A stretch of DNA of 64,000 bases from Ruegeria lacuscaerulensis (GTDB lineage Bacteria; Pseudomonadota; Alphaproteobacteria; Rhodobacterales; Rhodobacteraceae): NCBI RefSeq assembly GCF_013031245.1, contig NZ_WPZL01000022.1:1-64000 (forward strand), written 5' to 3'. The notes beneath the pieces were generated by a model, which had not been told where the DNA came from, did no database searches, and saw nothing but the letters and a program-made list of their open reading frames with translations. Shown here piece after piece: positions 1-8,933 of the stretch. Position 1 is the first letter of the stretch, and each line of letters opens with the position of its first letter. The translations under genes were made by a program, and so were the position numbers.

Positions 1-112
1 GATATTGCGCGCCTTTGAAGGAAATCATGAACTGACTTTCGACTGATTTTACCGAAAGTCATTCACCCGCAGCATCTGACCTCGTCAACAGCCAAAAGTT
101 TGCAACAGATCC
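1..112 (-). mobile_element. Left-edge partial IS6-family element (copy A, 5' end only)
   Basis: The first 112 bases are the 5' end of an IS6-family element whose body lies off the window. Read on the minus strand, they match the 5' end of the complete element at 53586-54405: the same terminal inverted repeat (GGATCTGTTGCAAACTTTT, ending at base 112), a nearly identical leader, and a transposase start at 28 that reads MISFKGAQY as in the complete copy. A few substitutions separate the two copies, so they are related but not identical. The element points left here and right at 53.6 kb, so the 53.5 kb between them is flanked by inverted copies. What is seen is the end and the first nine codons; whether the rest is intact cannot be told. 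Confidence 0.85.
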
Positions 113-177
113 ATTGTGTTTTGACCTTACGAAGGTGGTCGACCATAAAACGAGAAAATCCTTTGGAGGCCACAAGA

Positions 178-549
178 ATGGCATATATTTATTGCAGCAA
201 GATCGTCCCAGACACGCAGGAAGATGTGAACCTCGCTTTCCGTGAAAACGGCATTCCCGCAGAGCTCTTCGTGGGCGATGGTGGTATCCACTATGTCGCG
301 CCGGTTCTGAGCTGGGCGAAATGGTCGGTGTTCCCCCAATCGGATAAAGCAGATCAACCAATTGCAGACGGTTGGGATAATGCCATTCAGGGCGGAACTG
401 CCTTCATGGCAAAAAATAGATGGCTTAAGGAAGACGTTGTTCCTGCACGATGGCAGAGATTTGACGCAACAATGCGATGCAGCAAGATGGAAGCCTGTCA
501 AAGAGAGCAAGACATTCCGAAGCTGTCTGCACTCTTGGCGAGGTCGTAG
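178..549 (+). CDS. Hypothetical protein, 123 aa
   Basis: I do not recognise this protein. The ATG at 178 is chosen because GGAGG lies about ten bases upstream; an upstream ATG at 100 would run into the IS end. The product is soluble, with no signal peptide or membrane segment, and has an aromatic middle part (SWAKWSVFP, GWDNAI) followed by a basic, cysteine-containing tail that looks less like a folded domain. Its stop lies one base before the start of the alpha/beta hydrolase gene, which suggests co-transcription. The position just outside an IS6 end means the gene could be chopped or fused by rearrangement. The chance that it is not expressed is real. Confidence 0.4.
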   Translation: MAYIYCSKIVPDTQEDVNLAFRENGIPAELFVGDGGIHYVAPVLSWAKWSVFPQSDKADQPIADGWDNAIQGGTAFMAKNRWLKEDVVPARWQRFDATMRCSKMEACQREQDIPKLSALLARS

Positions 550-550
550 A

Positions 551-1657
551 ATGAAACGCCTCTGGAAAGTCACCAAGTACACACTCCTGACGATTGCAGC
601 GCTCATTCTGTTAGTCTTAGGGGGCGCATGGCTCGCAAGCCCCGGCGAAACACCCGCATTTGTCAGCGAGACAGGCGATGCGCTTCCGCGATCCATCGCC
701 GAGATTCGACGTGTGGAAATTGGCGAACTGGAACAGTTCGTCGTTATTCGTGGCCGCGACCGCGCCAACCCAGCTTTGTTGGTTCTGCATGGTGGGCCAG
801 GTACATCAGAAACCGCAATGTTTCGGCACTTCAATGCGGAGCTGGAAGATCATTTCACGGTGATCCATTGGGACCAGCGTGGGGCAGGAAACTCGTATTC
901 TAACACCCTAGCACCTGAATTGATGACAATTGATCGCATGGTTTCAGATACCCATGAATTGACCCAATACATCAAAGCAGAGTTGGCACAGGACAAGATA
1001 TATCTGCTCGGTCATTCTTGGGGTTCATTTCTGGGTGCGATCACAACATCACGCTACCCTGAAGACTACATCGCCTATATCGGTACCGGTCAAATATCCA
1101 ATCAGTTTGAAAGCGAAAACCTCGCCTATAGCTTCGTCTTGAACGCGGCACGACAGGCGGGTGACGAAGACGCGATCACTGCTCTTGAAGAGCTAGGACC
1201 ACTTGAGTTAACCGGGAACTCCAGCAGCGAGATCATGGAATGGGTCTACGCGCAGCGACCTCACATAGCTCAATACGAACAAGTCGAAAACGCCATGAGC
1301 CCAATGGTGATGATGTTTCAACCATTGTTTGTTGCGGATGAGTTCACACTTAGTGAGAAATTTGGCTTCTTTTCCGGAACATTCTTCTCACTCGAAAACT
1401 TGTTTCCGCAGGTGTTGGCATCCGACTTGAACGAGGAAGCTCAGCGCTTCGATATTCCTGTCTTCTTCTTGCAAGGAGCGGGTGATCTGACGACTTCCGA
1501 ACCCTTGGCGCGGGCATACTTTGATCGGATCGAGGCACCAGAAAAACAGTACGTCCTGTTTGAGAAGTCAGGCCACAACCCACCTTTTGAAGAGCCTGAG
1601 CTGTTCAATCAAACCATGATCGAGACGATACTGAGATCAGATGGAAGGTCGAATTAG
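551..1657 (+). CDS. Alpha/beta hydrolase, proline iminopeptidase-like, membrane-anchored or exported
   Basis: A serine hydrolase of the alpha/beta fold, closest in motifs to proline iminopeptidase (S33) and related hydrolases. From the ATG at 551 the product has 368 residues: a hydrophobic segment at about 10-28 that would act as signal or anchor, the oxyanion motif HGGPG at 80-84, DQRGAGNS at 108-115, the nucleophile elbow GHSWG with Ser156, a late Asp in GAGDLTT and the catalytic His in KSGHNPPFE. The triad is therefore complete. Longer in-frame starts exist upstream but overlap the preceding gene and lack a good ribosome site. The substrate cannot be fixed; a peptidase, esterase or lactonase role are all possible. 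The N-terminal anchor suggests action outside the cytoplasm. Confidence 0.85.
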   Translation: MKRLWKVTKYTLLTIAALILLVLGGAWLASPGETPAFVSETGDALPRSIAEIRRVEIGELEQFVVIRGRDRANPALLVLHGGPGTSETAMFRHFNAELEDHFTVIHWDQRGAGNSYSNTLAPELMTIDRMVSDTHELTQYIKAELAQDKIYLLGHSWGSFLGAITTSRYPEDYIAYIGTGQISNQFESENLAYSFVLNAARQAGDEDAITALEELGPLELTGNSSSEIMEWVYAQRPHIAQYEQVENAMSPMVMMFQPLFVADEFTLSEKFGFFSGTFFSLENLFPQVLASDLNEEAQRFDIPVFFLQGAGDLTTSEPLARAYFDRIEAPEKQYVLFEKSGHNPPFEEPELFNQTMIETILRSDGRSN

Positions 1658-1790
1658 GCAGTCTTGATACCAACAATGCGACCGTGTTGCACGAATCCTG
1701 GATGAGGCGAATTTGCCCACACCCCATCATTTCAGAAGACGCGTTCATACTCCGCTCGACCGAGTGACCTGCTCCCTGAGGCTCCCTCAT

Positions 1791-2042
1791 TCATAACGAG
1801 AGTCTGCGGGTCTGTGCCAATCGGTCGATTTCTTCTGCAATGCGGCGCAGAAAGGTTGCACGGGTTGCGCTGGCTGACTGGCCAAAGGACCAGAACGCAT
1901 CCTCTGCCGCCTCGCAGGCCGCGTTTACCAGTTCTACATTGCCCATTGCGAATGTGTCGGTATCTCCCGAAACCGGTTCATTGGTGAAAGTCTTGTCTCC
2001 GGCGATCCAAGCTCCAGAGATCAGGTGTTTTCCCTTCAACAT
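1791..2042 (-). pseudogene. Truncated alpha-ketoglutarate semialdehyde dehydrogenase (N-terminal 83 codons)
   Basis: Only the first part of an aldehyde dehydrogenase remains. It starts MLKGKHLISGAWIAG and continues with the pattern of N-terminal residues seen in alpha-ketoglutarate semialdehyde (2,5-dioxovalerate) dehydrogenases, then ends after about 83 codons with an abrupt TRRLSL tail and a stop. A full enzyme has about 500 residues, so the NAD site, catalytic Cys and Glu are gone. It sits last in the minus-strand operon, 15 bases behind the enolase-superfamily gene, where the final oxidative step of a sugar-acid pathway would be expected. The loss probably came from a deletion or rearrangement with the breakpoint near 1800. 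What lies beyond (1658-1790) shows no further homologous sequence. Confidence 0.7.
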
Positions 2043-2057
2043 CTCGTCACTCCAACT

Positions 2058-3260
2058 TCAGTCTCGAGCCCAATAGCTGTCGGGTGGCGGACCGAAATCG
2101 ATCAGGGCACAGGAATAGACAGCCGTTTCGTCAAAGGAATAGCGCGCCTCCATCTCAGGAGTCAGGGTCAGGCCAAGACCCGGCGCGGTCGGCCGGACCA
2201 GGTTGCCATCCACGATGCGCCCCTGATCGGCCATCATCTCGCGCCCAAGCGGGAAATCGAGCATCGGGAATTCCACCAGTTTGCCGCCTGCTGCAAAGGC
2301 GGCGTGATAGCTGGCCATGATCGCCGCCGCCCCGCCCCAGGCGTGCACCACGACGGGAGTGCCCTTGGCATTTGCTGCGTCGAACACATTCATAACGCCG
2401 GATATGCCGCCCATGACCGAAGCGTCGGGCTGGACGAAGTCGTAGATCTCGTTATTGATGCGTTCGATCATCTCTTTTGGCGTCGTGATTATTTCGCCGC
2501 CGCAAACCGGAACATCCGTGCGGGCGCGCAATGCTTTGAACCCTTCCGGCGCATCGGGGCCGATCGCCTCTTCGACGAAAATCATGCGCCGGTCGGTCAG
2601 GGCGTGAACTGCTTCGATGAAGCCCACCACATCGTCAACCTTTTGCGGTGGATCGGCCAGGTTCTGGCACATATCGACGCCCACCTCGATGCCGCGCCGT
2701 CCGGCCTCTTCCAAAACCCAAACGGTGCGCAGGATATCCGTCTTGATCGAGCGCATCTTGTATTTTATGATCCCGAGGCTGTCGAGCAGATCCAATTCAC
2801 GTAGGAACTGTTCCTTTGCATCACAACAACCGCCCGAACCGTAGATCGGAATATGATCTGCCTTGGCGCCGCCCAAAAGGTCATAGACCGGCTGATCCAA
2901 TGACTTCCCCTTGGCATCCTGTAAGGCGATTTCAAATGCCGCAATCACATGCCGCGCAGCCCCTTGCAGCGACCAGTAGTCACAAAGCGAACGCAGATCA
3001 CGCACCCGCGCCGAGATATCGAACCCCTCCTTGCCCATCACCTGCGGCGTGCAGAGATCGACGATGGATTTGAAAACCAGCGGTGCGAATACCGCCAGAT
3101 ACCCTTCGCCCAGCCCGGTGACGCCATTATCGAGCGTCACTTCGACCATGCCGATGGTCCGTTTGGGGCCGTTTGGAAAGCACTCCTTGATTTCCGGATC
3201 ATCCGCATCGGCATAGGGCGAACTGAGAAGCAGGCAACGAATATTGGTAATTTTGGGCAT
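2058..3260 (-). CDS. Enolase-superfamily (mandelate racemase group) sugar-acid dehydratase-like enzyme
   Basis: A 400-residue member of the mandelate racemase/muconate lactonizing enzyme family, which abstracts the proton alpha to a carboxylate and often dehydrates sugar acids to 2-keto-3-deoxy acids. Visible active-site parts are the lysine motif KYK at 166-168, metal ligands Asp196 (GVDMCQ), Glu230 (FVEEAIGPD) and Glu256 (CGGEII), the QPDASVMGG strand and a late His in VHAWGG. The N-terminal capping domain is present and the length is normal. It lies between the aldehyde dehydrogenase and the broken semialdehyde dehydrogenase in one minus-strand operon with a DapA-family lyase and a TRAP transporter. 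That context suggests it forms the 2-keto-3-deoxy acid consumed by the lyase. The exact sugar acid is unknown. Confidence 0.85.
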   Translation of the reverse strand: MPKITNIRCLLLSSPYADADDPEIKECFPNGPKRTIGMVEVTLDNGVTGLGEGYLAVFAPLVFKSIVDLCTPQVMGKEGFDISARVRDLRSLCDYWSLQGAARHVIAAFEIALQDAKGKSLDQPVYDLLGGAKADHIPIYGSGGCCDAKEQFLRELDLLDSLGIIKYKMRSIKTDILRTVWVLEEAGRRGIEVGVDMCQNLADPPQKVDDVVGFIEAVHALTDRRMIFVEEAIGPDAPEGFKALRARTDVPVCGGEIITTPKEMIERINNEIYDFVQPDASVMGGISGVMNVFDAANAKGTPVVVHAWGGAAAIMASYHAAFAAGGKLVEFPMLDFPLGREMMADQGRIVDGNLVRPTAPGLGLTLTPEMEARYSFDETAVYSCALIDFGPPPDSYWARD

Positions 3261-3275
3261 TGTTCAGCGGCGTCC

Positions 3276-4766
3276 TTAGCTCATTCCATTCTGGATCCAG
3301 ATGGTCTTGGTTTGCTGGTATTGTTCCATGGCTTCGGTGCCGTTGTCGCGCGACAGCGAACCGGATTGTTTGTAACCACCAAACGGCGTCTTAATGTCGC
3401 CTTCGGAGAAACCATTGACCGAAACCGTGCCACAGGGCAGCCGCCGCGCCAAATGAAGTGCGCGGTCGATGTCACGGGTGAACACCGTCGCGTGCAGCCC
3501 ATAGATCGAATCAGAGGCCAATTTCAGGGCCTCCTCCATTCCATTGACGAGTAGGACGCCAAGGACCGGTCCGAAAATCTCCTCGCGGGCGATTGTCATG
3601 TCATGGGTCACACCCGCAAACACAGTTGGTTCAACAAAGAACCCTGCACCGTTGCGACCACCACCGGTTAGCATTTGCGCGCCTTCGGAAATACCGCGCT
3701 CGATATAGCCTGTGACGCGGGCCATGTGCTCTTGCGTGACCATTGCGCCGATATCGCTGTCGGGATCCAGTGGATTGCCAACTTTATAGGCTTTGGCGCG
3801 GGTCAGAACCCGGTCCAGAAAATCGTCGGCGATCTTGGCATCCACCAGTTGCCGCATGTTGGCCGAACAGTTCTGTCCACCGTTCCAGAAGGCTGAGGTG
3901 GCGGCATGTTCAATCAGATCATCGTTCAGGTCTGCATCGTCAAGCACAATGAAAGGGCTTTTGCCGCCCATTTCCAGGCCAACGGCTTTCAGGTTGCTTT
4001 CACCTGCATAGCGCAGGAAATAGCCGCCGACTTCGGTCGATCCGGTGAAGGACACGATGTCGATGTCATGGTGCCGCCCGATGGCTTGGCCGGTTGTCTC
4101 GCCAAGGCCGGGCAATACGCTCAGGACCCCGTCAGGCACACCCGCCTCTTGCGCGAGTTCGGCAAGGCGAAGCGCAGTCAGCGACGTTTGCTCGGCTGGT
4201 TTGACGATGCAGGAACACCCCGCCGCCAAGGCTGGCGCCAGTTTCCAGGCGGCCATCAGAAGCGGGAAATTCCAGGGCAGGACCAGCCCCACAACGCCTG
4301 CCGGTTCTTTGACAACCAAAGCCAAGGCATCTTCACCGGTCGGCGCAACTTTGCCAAAGCTCTTGTCAGCCAGTTCGGCGTACCATTGGAAGAAGTTCGC
4401 CACCTCGCCGCCAATCTCATCTAGGCAATCGGTGATCATCTTGCCCGCATCTAGGCTTTCCATCACCGCCAGTTCATCAGCGTTTTCGCGCACCAGACGG
4501 CTGAGTTTCAGAAGCACCTCTTTGCGATGCTCGGGCGCCGCGCGCGACCAGCCGCCGTCGTCAAATGCGCGACGCGCGGCTTGAACCGCACTATCGACAT
4601 CCTCGGCGGTACAGTGGGCAATCTTGCACAATGTTTCACCCGTGGCCGGATTGATCGAGGCAAAGGTTTCACCGTTTGACGCATCTGTCAGTTTACCACC
4701 GATGAAAGCTTTCGTGGGAAGAAGGAGGCCATCTGAAATCTGTTGATAGGTCGCCAGGTCGGACAT
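3276..4766 (-). CDS. NAD(P)-dependent aldehyde dehydrogenase (PuuC/betaine aldehyde dehydrogenase-like)
   Basis: A complete 496-residue aldehyde dehydrogenase. The cofactor region PWNFPLLMAAWK lies at about 164-175, the FTGSTEVG turn near 240, the catalytic general base Glu265 in LEMGGKSP and the nucleophile Cys300 in GGQNCSAN. The C-terminal PFGGYKQSG motif is intact. Overall it resembles gamma-glutamyl-gamma-aminobutyraldehyde and betaine aldehyde dehydrogenases more than semialdehyde dehydrogenases. The gene lies 15 bases upstream of the enolase-superfamily gene and 33 bases downstream of DctM on the same strand. It may oxidise an aldehyde intermediate of the imported compound, and could also partly replace the truncated dehydrogenase at the end of the operon, although that is only inference. 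Confidence 0.88.
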   Translation of the reverse strand: MSDLATYQQISDGLLLPTKAFIGGKLTDASNGETFASINPATGETLCKIAHCTAEDVDSAVQAARRAFDDGGWSRAAPEHRKEVLLKLSRLVRENADELAVMESLDAGKMITDCLDEIGGEVANFFQWYAELADKSFGKVAPTGEDALALVVKEPAGVVGLVLPWNFPLLMAAWKLAPALAAGCSCIVKPAEQTSLTALRLAELAQEAGVPDGVLSVLPGLGETTGQAIGRHHDIDIVSFTGSTEVGGYFLRYAGESNLKAVGLEMGGKSPFIVLDDADLNDDLIEHAATSAFWNGGQNCSANMRQLVDAKIADDFLDRVLTRAKAYKVGNPLDPDSDIGAMVTQEHMARVTGYIERGISEGAQMLTGGGRNGAGFFVEPTVFAGVTHDMTIAREEIFGPVLGVLLVNGMEEALKLASDSIYGLHATVFTRDIDRALHLARRLPCGTVSVNGFSEGDIKTPFGGYKQSGSLSRDNGTEAMEQYQQTKTIWIQNGMS

Positions 4767-4799
4767 GATGAGTATGACCTTACATTGAGGCGCTGAGGG

Positions 4800-6113
4800 T
4801 CACTGAAATGGCCAAAGCGCGATTTGCGGAAAGAGAAGCATCAGGATCAGCACGCAGATCTGGATGCACACGAAGGGGATGAAGGCCTTGTAGATATCGA
4901 ACAGGCTGATCTCGGGCGGGGCCACGCTTTTCAAGAAAAACGCCGATGGCCCCAAGGGCGGAGACATGAACGCCACCTGCATGTTGATCGAAAAGAGAAT
5001 GCCGAACCAGATCGGATCATAGCCAAGCGCCACCACGATGGGCACAAAGATCGGTAGGGTCAGAAAGGCGATGCCGATCCAGTCCATGAAAGTTCCCAGC
5101 AGGAACAGACTGCCCATCATGATCAGGATAATGACGATGGGGGTGGCATCCATGCCGGTGAAGACCTCCTCCATGTAGCGGCCCCCGCCCATCAGGTTGT
5201 AAATGCCGACGATGGCGATAGCCCCCATACCGGCCCAGATAATGATGCCGCAGGTATTGAACGCCTGGTCAATGCTTCGGTTCACGATGTCAAAGTTCAG
5301 TCGACCCTTGATCAGAAGCATGAAGAAAGCTCCTGCCACCCCCATCGAGGCTGCCTCGGTGATTGTGGCAATGCCCGCGAATATCGTGCCAAGCACCATG
5401 GTGATCAGCACCAAAGGCAGGATGACCAGATTGATCGCCTCTTTGATGCTGGTTTGGCGGCGTTCTTCTTCCGGCAGTGGCGGGCCGTCGCCCGGGCGAA
5501 GATAGCACCGGATGCCGATATAGAAGATGTAGCAAAGCATCAGTATGGTGCCGGGTGTGATCGTGGCAATGAAGAGATCACTGATCGAGGTGCGCGTGAC
5601 CATACCGTAGATAATCAGCACGATTGATGGCGGGATCATCGTGCCCAATGCACCGCCCGCACAAACCGAGCCGATGGCGATCCCCTTGGCATATCCAAGC
5701 TTGAGCATCTGAGGCAGCGCCAGCATGCCCAACAGCACGGTTTCGCCACCGATGATCCCCGACATCGCCGCCATGAAGAACGCTACAATCACCGTCTGGA
5801 TCGCCACCCCGCCGCGCAGGCGCCCGGCAAAGATTCGCATACCCTGGAACATGTCTGCCGACAGGCCCGAGCGGTCGAGCAACGAGGCCATGAGCACGAA
5901 CATTGGAATCGCGATCAGGCTGTATTCGGTCACGATCCCGTACATCCGGGCACTGACCAGCGTCAGCGCGTCCGGGCCAAACCAGCCAAGGGTAAAGACA
6001 ATGGCGACCGCCGAGGTGGCAAAGCCAAGCGGCACGCCGGTTAGAAGAATGGCGAAGGCCAGGCCGAAAATCAGCCAGGTGCCCGCCTCGATTCCAATCG
6101 CTTCAAGACCCAT
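4800..6113 (-). CDS. dctM: TRAP transporter large permease DctM
   Basis: The large, about 12-helix membrane subunit of a tripartite ATP-independent periplasmic transporter, which drives uptake of an organic acid with the sodium gradient. The product has 437 residues, the usual length. Family motifs seen are SLIAIPMFVLMASLL, the GGETVLLGMLALPQM stretch, the PPSIVLIIYG loop and the C-terminal FMSPPLGPSAFFLKSV. Its start codon shares one base with the stop of dctQ (ATGA), the typical coupling of the two membrane subunits. The binding protein is at 6774. The substrate is probably the acidic sugar derivative handled by the rest of the operon. Confidence 0.93.
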   Translation of the reverse strand: MGLEAIGIEAGTWLIFGLAFAILLTGVPLGFATSAVAIVFTLGWFGPDALTLVSARMYGIVTEYSLIAIPMFVLMASLLDRSGLSADMFQGMRIFAGRLRGGVAIQTVIVAFFMAAMSGIIGGETVLLGMLALPQMLKLGYAKGIAIGSVCAGGALGTMIPPSIVLIIYGMVTRTSISDLFIATITPGTILMLCYIFYIGIRCYLRPGDGPPLPEEERRQTSIKEAINLVILPLVLITMVLGTIFAGIATITEAASMGVAGAFFMLLIKGRLNFDIVNRSIDQAFNTCGIIIWAGMGAIAIVGIYNLMGGGRYMEEVFTGMDATPIVIILIMMGSLFLLGTFMDWIGIAFLTLPIFVPIVVALGYDPIWFGILFSINMQVAFMSPPLGPSAFFLKSVAPPEISLFDIYKAFIPFVCIQICVLILMLLFPQIALWPFQ

Positions 6114-6697
6114 CAGAGCTCACCCCGCTCGCCATTGTCGTGCTTCACACGATGAATGAACTGCGCGACCGACTGGATCAGCAAAAGAACGGTGGCGATA
6201 AACATGACGACCTTGGTCAACCCCGGATAGGGCGGATTCCAATAGGTGCCGGAGCGTTCCAGATAGAATGGCAAGCCGGGCCGCGCATGGGTGGCCGTCC
6301 AGGCTGTAAGGGCCGAAACATATACCAGTCCAAGACAGATCAGGATCATCAGAAAACTGTTTGTCAGGCGCAATGCCCGACGTCCGTCGCGTGGCAGCAA
6401 ATATTGCAGCAGGTTGATCGTCACATGCTGATTGCGGGCCATGGCCCGGGCCCCGCCAATCAGAAAAACGATCGCAATCAGGAAAGTCGAGGTCTCGTGC
6501 ACCCATTTCGTAGGCGCGTTGAACCCATAGCGGCTGACCACTTCGTAAACTGAAATCACCGCCACGATCAGCACCAGCCAGCCGGTCGGCTTTATCAGCC
6601 TGTCGATGACCCTGTCCGTCTGTGTGTCGATCCGCCCCTGATCAAAAGGATCGTGGGAGGGTGTCACGGGCGTTGGCTGTTGTTGGGTGTCGCTCAT
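6113..6697 (-). CDS. dctQ: TRAP transporter small permease DctQ
   Basis: The small four-helix membrane subunit of the TRAP transporter, 194 residues. After a polar N-terminal tail of about 30 residues come four hydrophobic segments; between the first two is the GFNAPTKWVHETSTFL region that is characteristic of DctQ proteins (a Trp and Glu before helix 2), followed by GGARAMARNQHVTINLL. It overlaps dctM by one base and follows dctP by about 76 bases. It acts only in complex with DctM in the inner membrane. The annotation is secure by motif and by position between P and M. Confidence 0.92.
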   Translation of the reverse strand: MSDTQQQPTPVTPSHDPFDQGRIDTQTDRVIDRLIKPTGWLVLIVAVISVYEVVSRYGFNAPTKWVHETSTFLIAIVFLIGGARAMARNQHVTINLLQYLLPRDGRRALRLTNSFLMILICLGLVYVSALTAWTATHARPGLPFYLERSGTYWNPPYPGLTKVVMFIATVLLLIQSVAQFIHRVKHDNGERGEL

Positions 6698-6721
6698 GAT
6701 GTTCTTTGACCTCGGAATATG

Positions 6722-6754
6722 AAGCCCGCGCGGAGGGAGTGACCACGCAGGCTT
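6722..6754 (-). terminator. Hairpin between dctP and dctQ
   Basis: An imperfect inverted repeat (AAGCCCGCG against CGCAGGCTT, one mismatch) lies in the 76-base gap after the binding-protein gene. It has no strong T run after it on the minus strand, so it is more likely an mRNA-stabilising or partial-attenuation hairpin that favours binding protein over membrane subunits than a full terminator. Confidence 0.45.
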
Positions 6755-6773
6755 TTGGGATGTTTGTACGAAC

Positions 6774-7790
6774 CTACATCAGCCCGTTCGCCGTCAAATA
6801 ACCGGTGATCGAGTCAAAGACCTTTTGCGAGGCAGGAGACCGGGTCGCGAAGTCCGCCCAAACCTCCTGAGCGATGCCGCGGAACTTGGCACGCTCTTCC
6901 AGCGACCAGTTCACGATCGTGATCTCGGGGTCGGCCTCGGCCACGGCGACAGCCGCGCGGTCAGCCTTGTCGATCTCAGCGCGCAGCGAATAGGCCAAGG
7001 CCTTGTAGGATGTCGCCAGGATGACTTGGTCGGCGGGGGTCATCTTGTCCCAGATCTTCTGGTTGACCGTCAGGGCCTGCAAGGTGGTCGAGTGGAAACC
7101 GGGATAAACCGGATAGCGCGCCACATCGTGGAAGCCTTCGGCGTGGTTCGTGGCAAAGCCTGCCACATCCGAGGCGTCGATCACGCCTTTGTCGATCGCA
7201 ACAAAGACTTCCGACAGCGACATGCTGACCGGCGCAGCACCGGCAGCGGCAAAGACCGCGCTGACCATGCCTTCGGGCGCGCGCAGCTTCAGCCCTTTGA
7301 GGTCATCCACACCGTTCAGCTGGCGGTTTGACACGAAGGCTTCGACACCTGGGCAGCCAACGCCAACAACATGTTGGTTGTAGGGCGCGACCAGTTCTTG
7401 CATCAGTTCAAGCCCGCCACCGGCATAGATGTAGTCCAAGGCCTGAATGGGGTCGCTCCAGGCGCCCACTGTGTTGCCAATCAAGCCAAAGGCGGGATCG
7501 TTACCCGACCAATAGCCCGGCGCCGCGATCTGGCCTTCCAGTACGCCAGCCTGAACCGATTCCAGCATCGTGTCGTAGCGCACGACCGCGTCCTCCGGGA
7601 CAACGGTGATATCGAGGCGTCCGTCGGTCATCACGCCAACATCTGCGGCCCAGGCTTCGAGGATTGGCAGATCAGGATCGCCCGGCAGCGACGAAGACTG
7701 GATTGTCATTTTGATGGGGTCAGCCATGGCCATCCCAGTGGCAAGGGTTGCCACCGCGATTCCCGTTGTCAGTTTTGAGATTATGTTCAT
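6774..7790 (-). CDS. dctP: TRAP transporter substrate-binding protein DctP
   Basis: The periplasmic binding protein of the TRAP system, 338 residues from the ATG at 7790. This start is preferred over an upstream one because GGAGG precedes it directly and the protein then begins with a clean signal peptide (MNIISKLTTGIAVATLATGMAMA, cleavage after AMA). Typical DctP features follow: a YDTMLESVQAG region, the Arg in LKLRAPEGM that binds the substrate carboxylate, and SLSEVFVAIDKGVIDASD, the P-family signature. It heads the P-Q-M order of genes and follows the DapA-family gene by about 35 bases. The bound ligand is expected to carry a carboxylate, but its identity is not visible. Confidence 0.92.
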   Translation of the reverse strand: MNIISKLTTGIAVATLATGMAMADPIKMTIQSSSLPGDPDLPILEAWAADVGVMTDGRLDITVVPEDAVVRYDTMLESVQAGVLEGQIAAPGYWSGNDPAFGLIGNTVGAWSDPIQALDYIYAGGGLELMQELVAPYNQHVVGVGCPGVEAFVSNRQLNGVDDLKGLKLRAPEGMVSAVFAAAGAAPVSMSLSEVFVAIDKGVIDASDVAGFATNHAEGFHDVARYPVYPGFHSTTLQALTVNQKIWDKMTPADQVILATSYKALAYSLRAEIDKADRAAVAVAEADPEITIVNWSLEERAKFRGIAQEVWADFATRSPASQKVFDSITGYLTANGLM

Positions 7791-7825
7791 TTTTTCCTCC
7801 GTTGGATTTCTCGTTCTGTTTTTCT

Positions 7826-8779
7826 TCACTCAACCAGCCGTGGCACGCCGATCTGGCGCATCATGGCTATGGTATCGGCTCGATAGAACCCGCGTATGTC
7901 GCGGGTGGGCGGGCGGCAGCGGCTGGACGGCAGACCAATCAGCTCCATGCAAAGCTTGTCGAGGTAGCCGTCACCACTGGTGTAGTTCCGCTCAATTTCG
8001 ACCCATAGCTTGTAGAAGGGCATGCCTTCCTGAACCAGCATACGGGTGATTTCCGCATAGTTGCCTACGTGAACCTCATTGATCAGCTTGATGCCCCACT
8101 CGGGCCAAAAATTGCAGTGGTGGACTTCGAAGGCCTTGGCGCCCATTGATGGCGTCGCGCTCATTCCGAAGAACAGGTTGTTGTCGATAATCGTGAACCG
8201 ATCTGAGAAATGCGAACACACATCCTCGAATTCCATCGCATCGGTACGAGGTGCCGCCCACTTCAAACCAACGATGTTTGGGATGTCAGCCAGCCGTTCG
8301 ACCATAGCGAACGAAAGATTCTGACTGGTCCAGAAGGTGTTGTAGATGATGATGCCCAACTCGGGTTCAGCGGTGGCTGCGGCACGAATGTAGGCCTCGA
8401 AATCGGCCTCGGTATGGGCAAAATAGAACGGGCAGGACACTTGAATGAAATCCGCGCCGATCCGCTTGGCCGCTTTTGTCAGCTTGACCAGTTCCAGGGT
8501 GCTTGTCGTCTGCGCCCCCATGGCAATAGGAACGGCACCTTTTGCTTCATCGACAACAATTTCGGCGACCTGGACGCGCTCTTCAAATGACATGGTCGAA
8601 AAATCACCAGCCGCGCCGCCAGCCAGCAAAGTGGCATAGTCGCTGGTCAGTCCGGAATCGATCAAGAACCGTACATATGCGCGCAAGGCCGTCTCATTGA
8701 CCGCCAATTCCGCGTTGTCCTCAAACGGGGTGGGAATGGTAACATAGCACCCTTCCAGCTTCTTCTTCAAATGATCCAA
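7826..8779 (-). CDS. DapA/NAL-family class I lyase (2-keto-3-deoxy sugar-acid lyase or dehydratase)
   Basis: A 317-residue TIM-barrel enzyme of the dihydrodipicolinate synthase/N-acetylneuraminate lyase family. The family Tyr is Y146 in IIIYNTF and the Schiff-base lysine is K173 in GLKWA. The loop GGAAGDFSTMS replaces the GTTGE pattern of true DapA, so lysine biosynthesis is unlikely. In sugar-acid operons such proteins either cleave 2-keto-3-deoxy acids or dehydrate and decarboxylate them to alpha-ketoglutarate semialdehyde. Together with the enolase-superfamily dehydratase and the remnant of an alpha-ketoglutarate semialdehyde dehydrogenase, the second reaction is the better guess. It is the first gene of the minus-strand operon and is divergent from the GlxA-like regulator. 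Confidence 0.83.
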   Translation of the reverse strand: MDHLKKKLEGCYVTIPTPFEDNAELAVNETALRAYVRFLIDSGLTSDYATLLAGGAAGDFSTMSFEERVQVAEIVVDEAKGAVPIAMGAQTTSTLELVKLTKAAKRIGADFIQVSCPFYFAHTEADFEAYIRAAATAEPELGIIIYNTFWTSQNLSFAMVERLADIPNIVGLKWAAPRTDAMEFEDVCSHFSDRFTIIDNNLFFGMSATPSMGAKAFEVHHCNFWPEWGIKLINEVHVGNYAEITRMLVQEGMPFYKLWVEIERNYTSGDGYLDKLCMELIGLPSSRCRPPTRDIRGFYRADTIAMMRQIGVPRLVE

Positions 8780-8933
8780 CTCTTTTCCTCTCTTTCGGAC
8801 ACAGCTCCGCCGTTGCAGAAAACTAGGCCTTCCGCTGGGCCAATGCTGGCCAGTCCCGAGAATTTTTTTGGAAAGCCGAACTTCCGGTCAGCTTCTGTCT
8901 GACGTCAGTGTTTATCGGATTTGGAAAGATAAA

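Noticed and set aside
2025-2804. 259-codon open frame on the plus strand
   Set aside because: Antisense shadow of the enolase-superfamily gene; no motif and no ribosome site.
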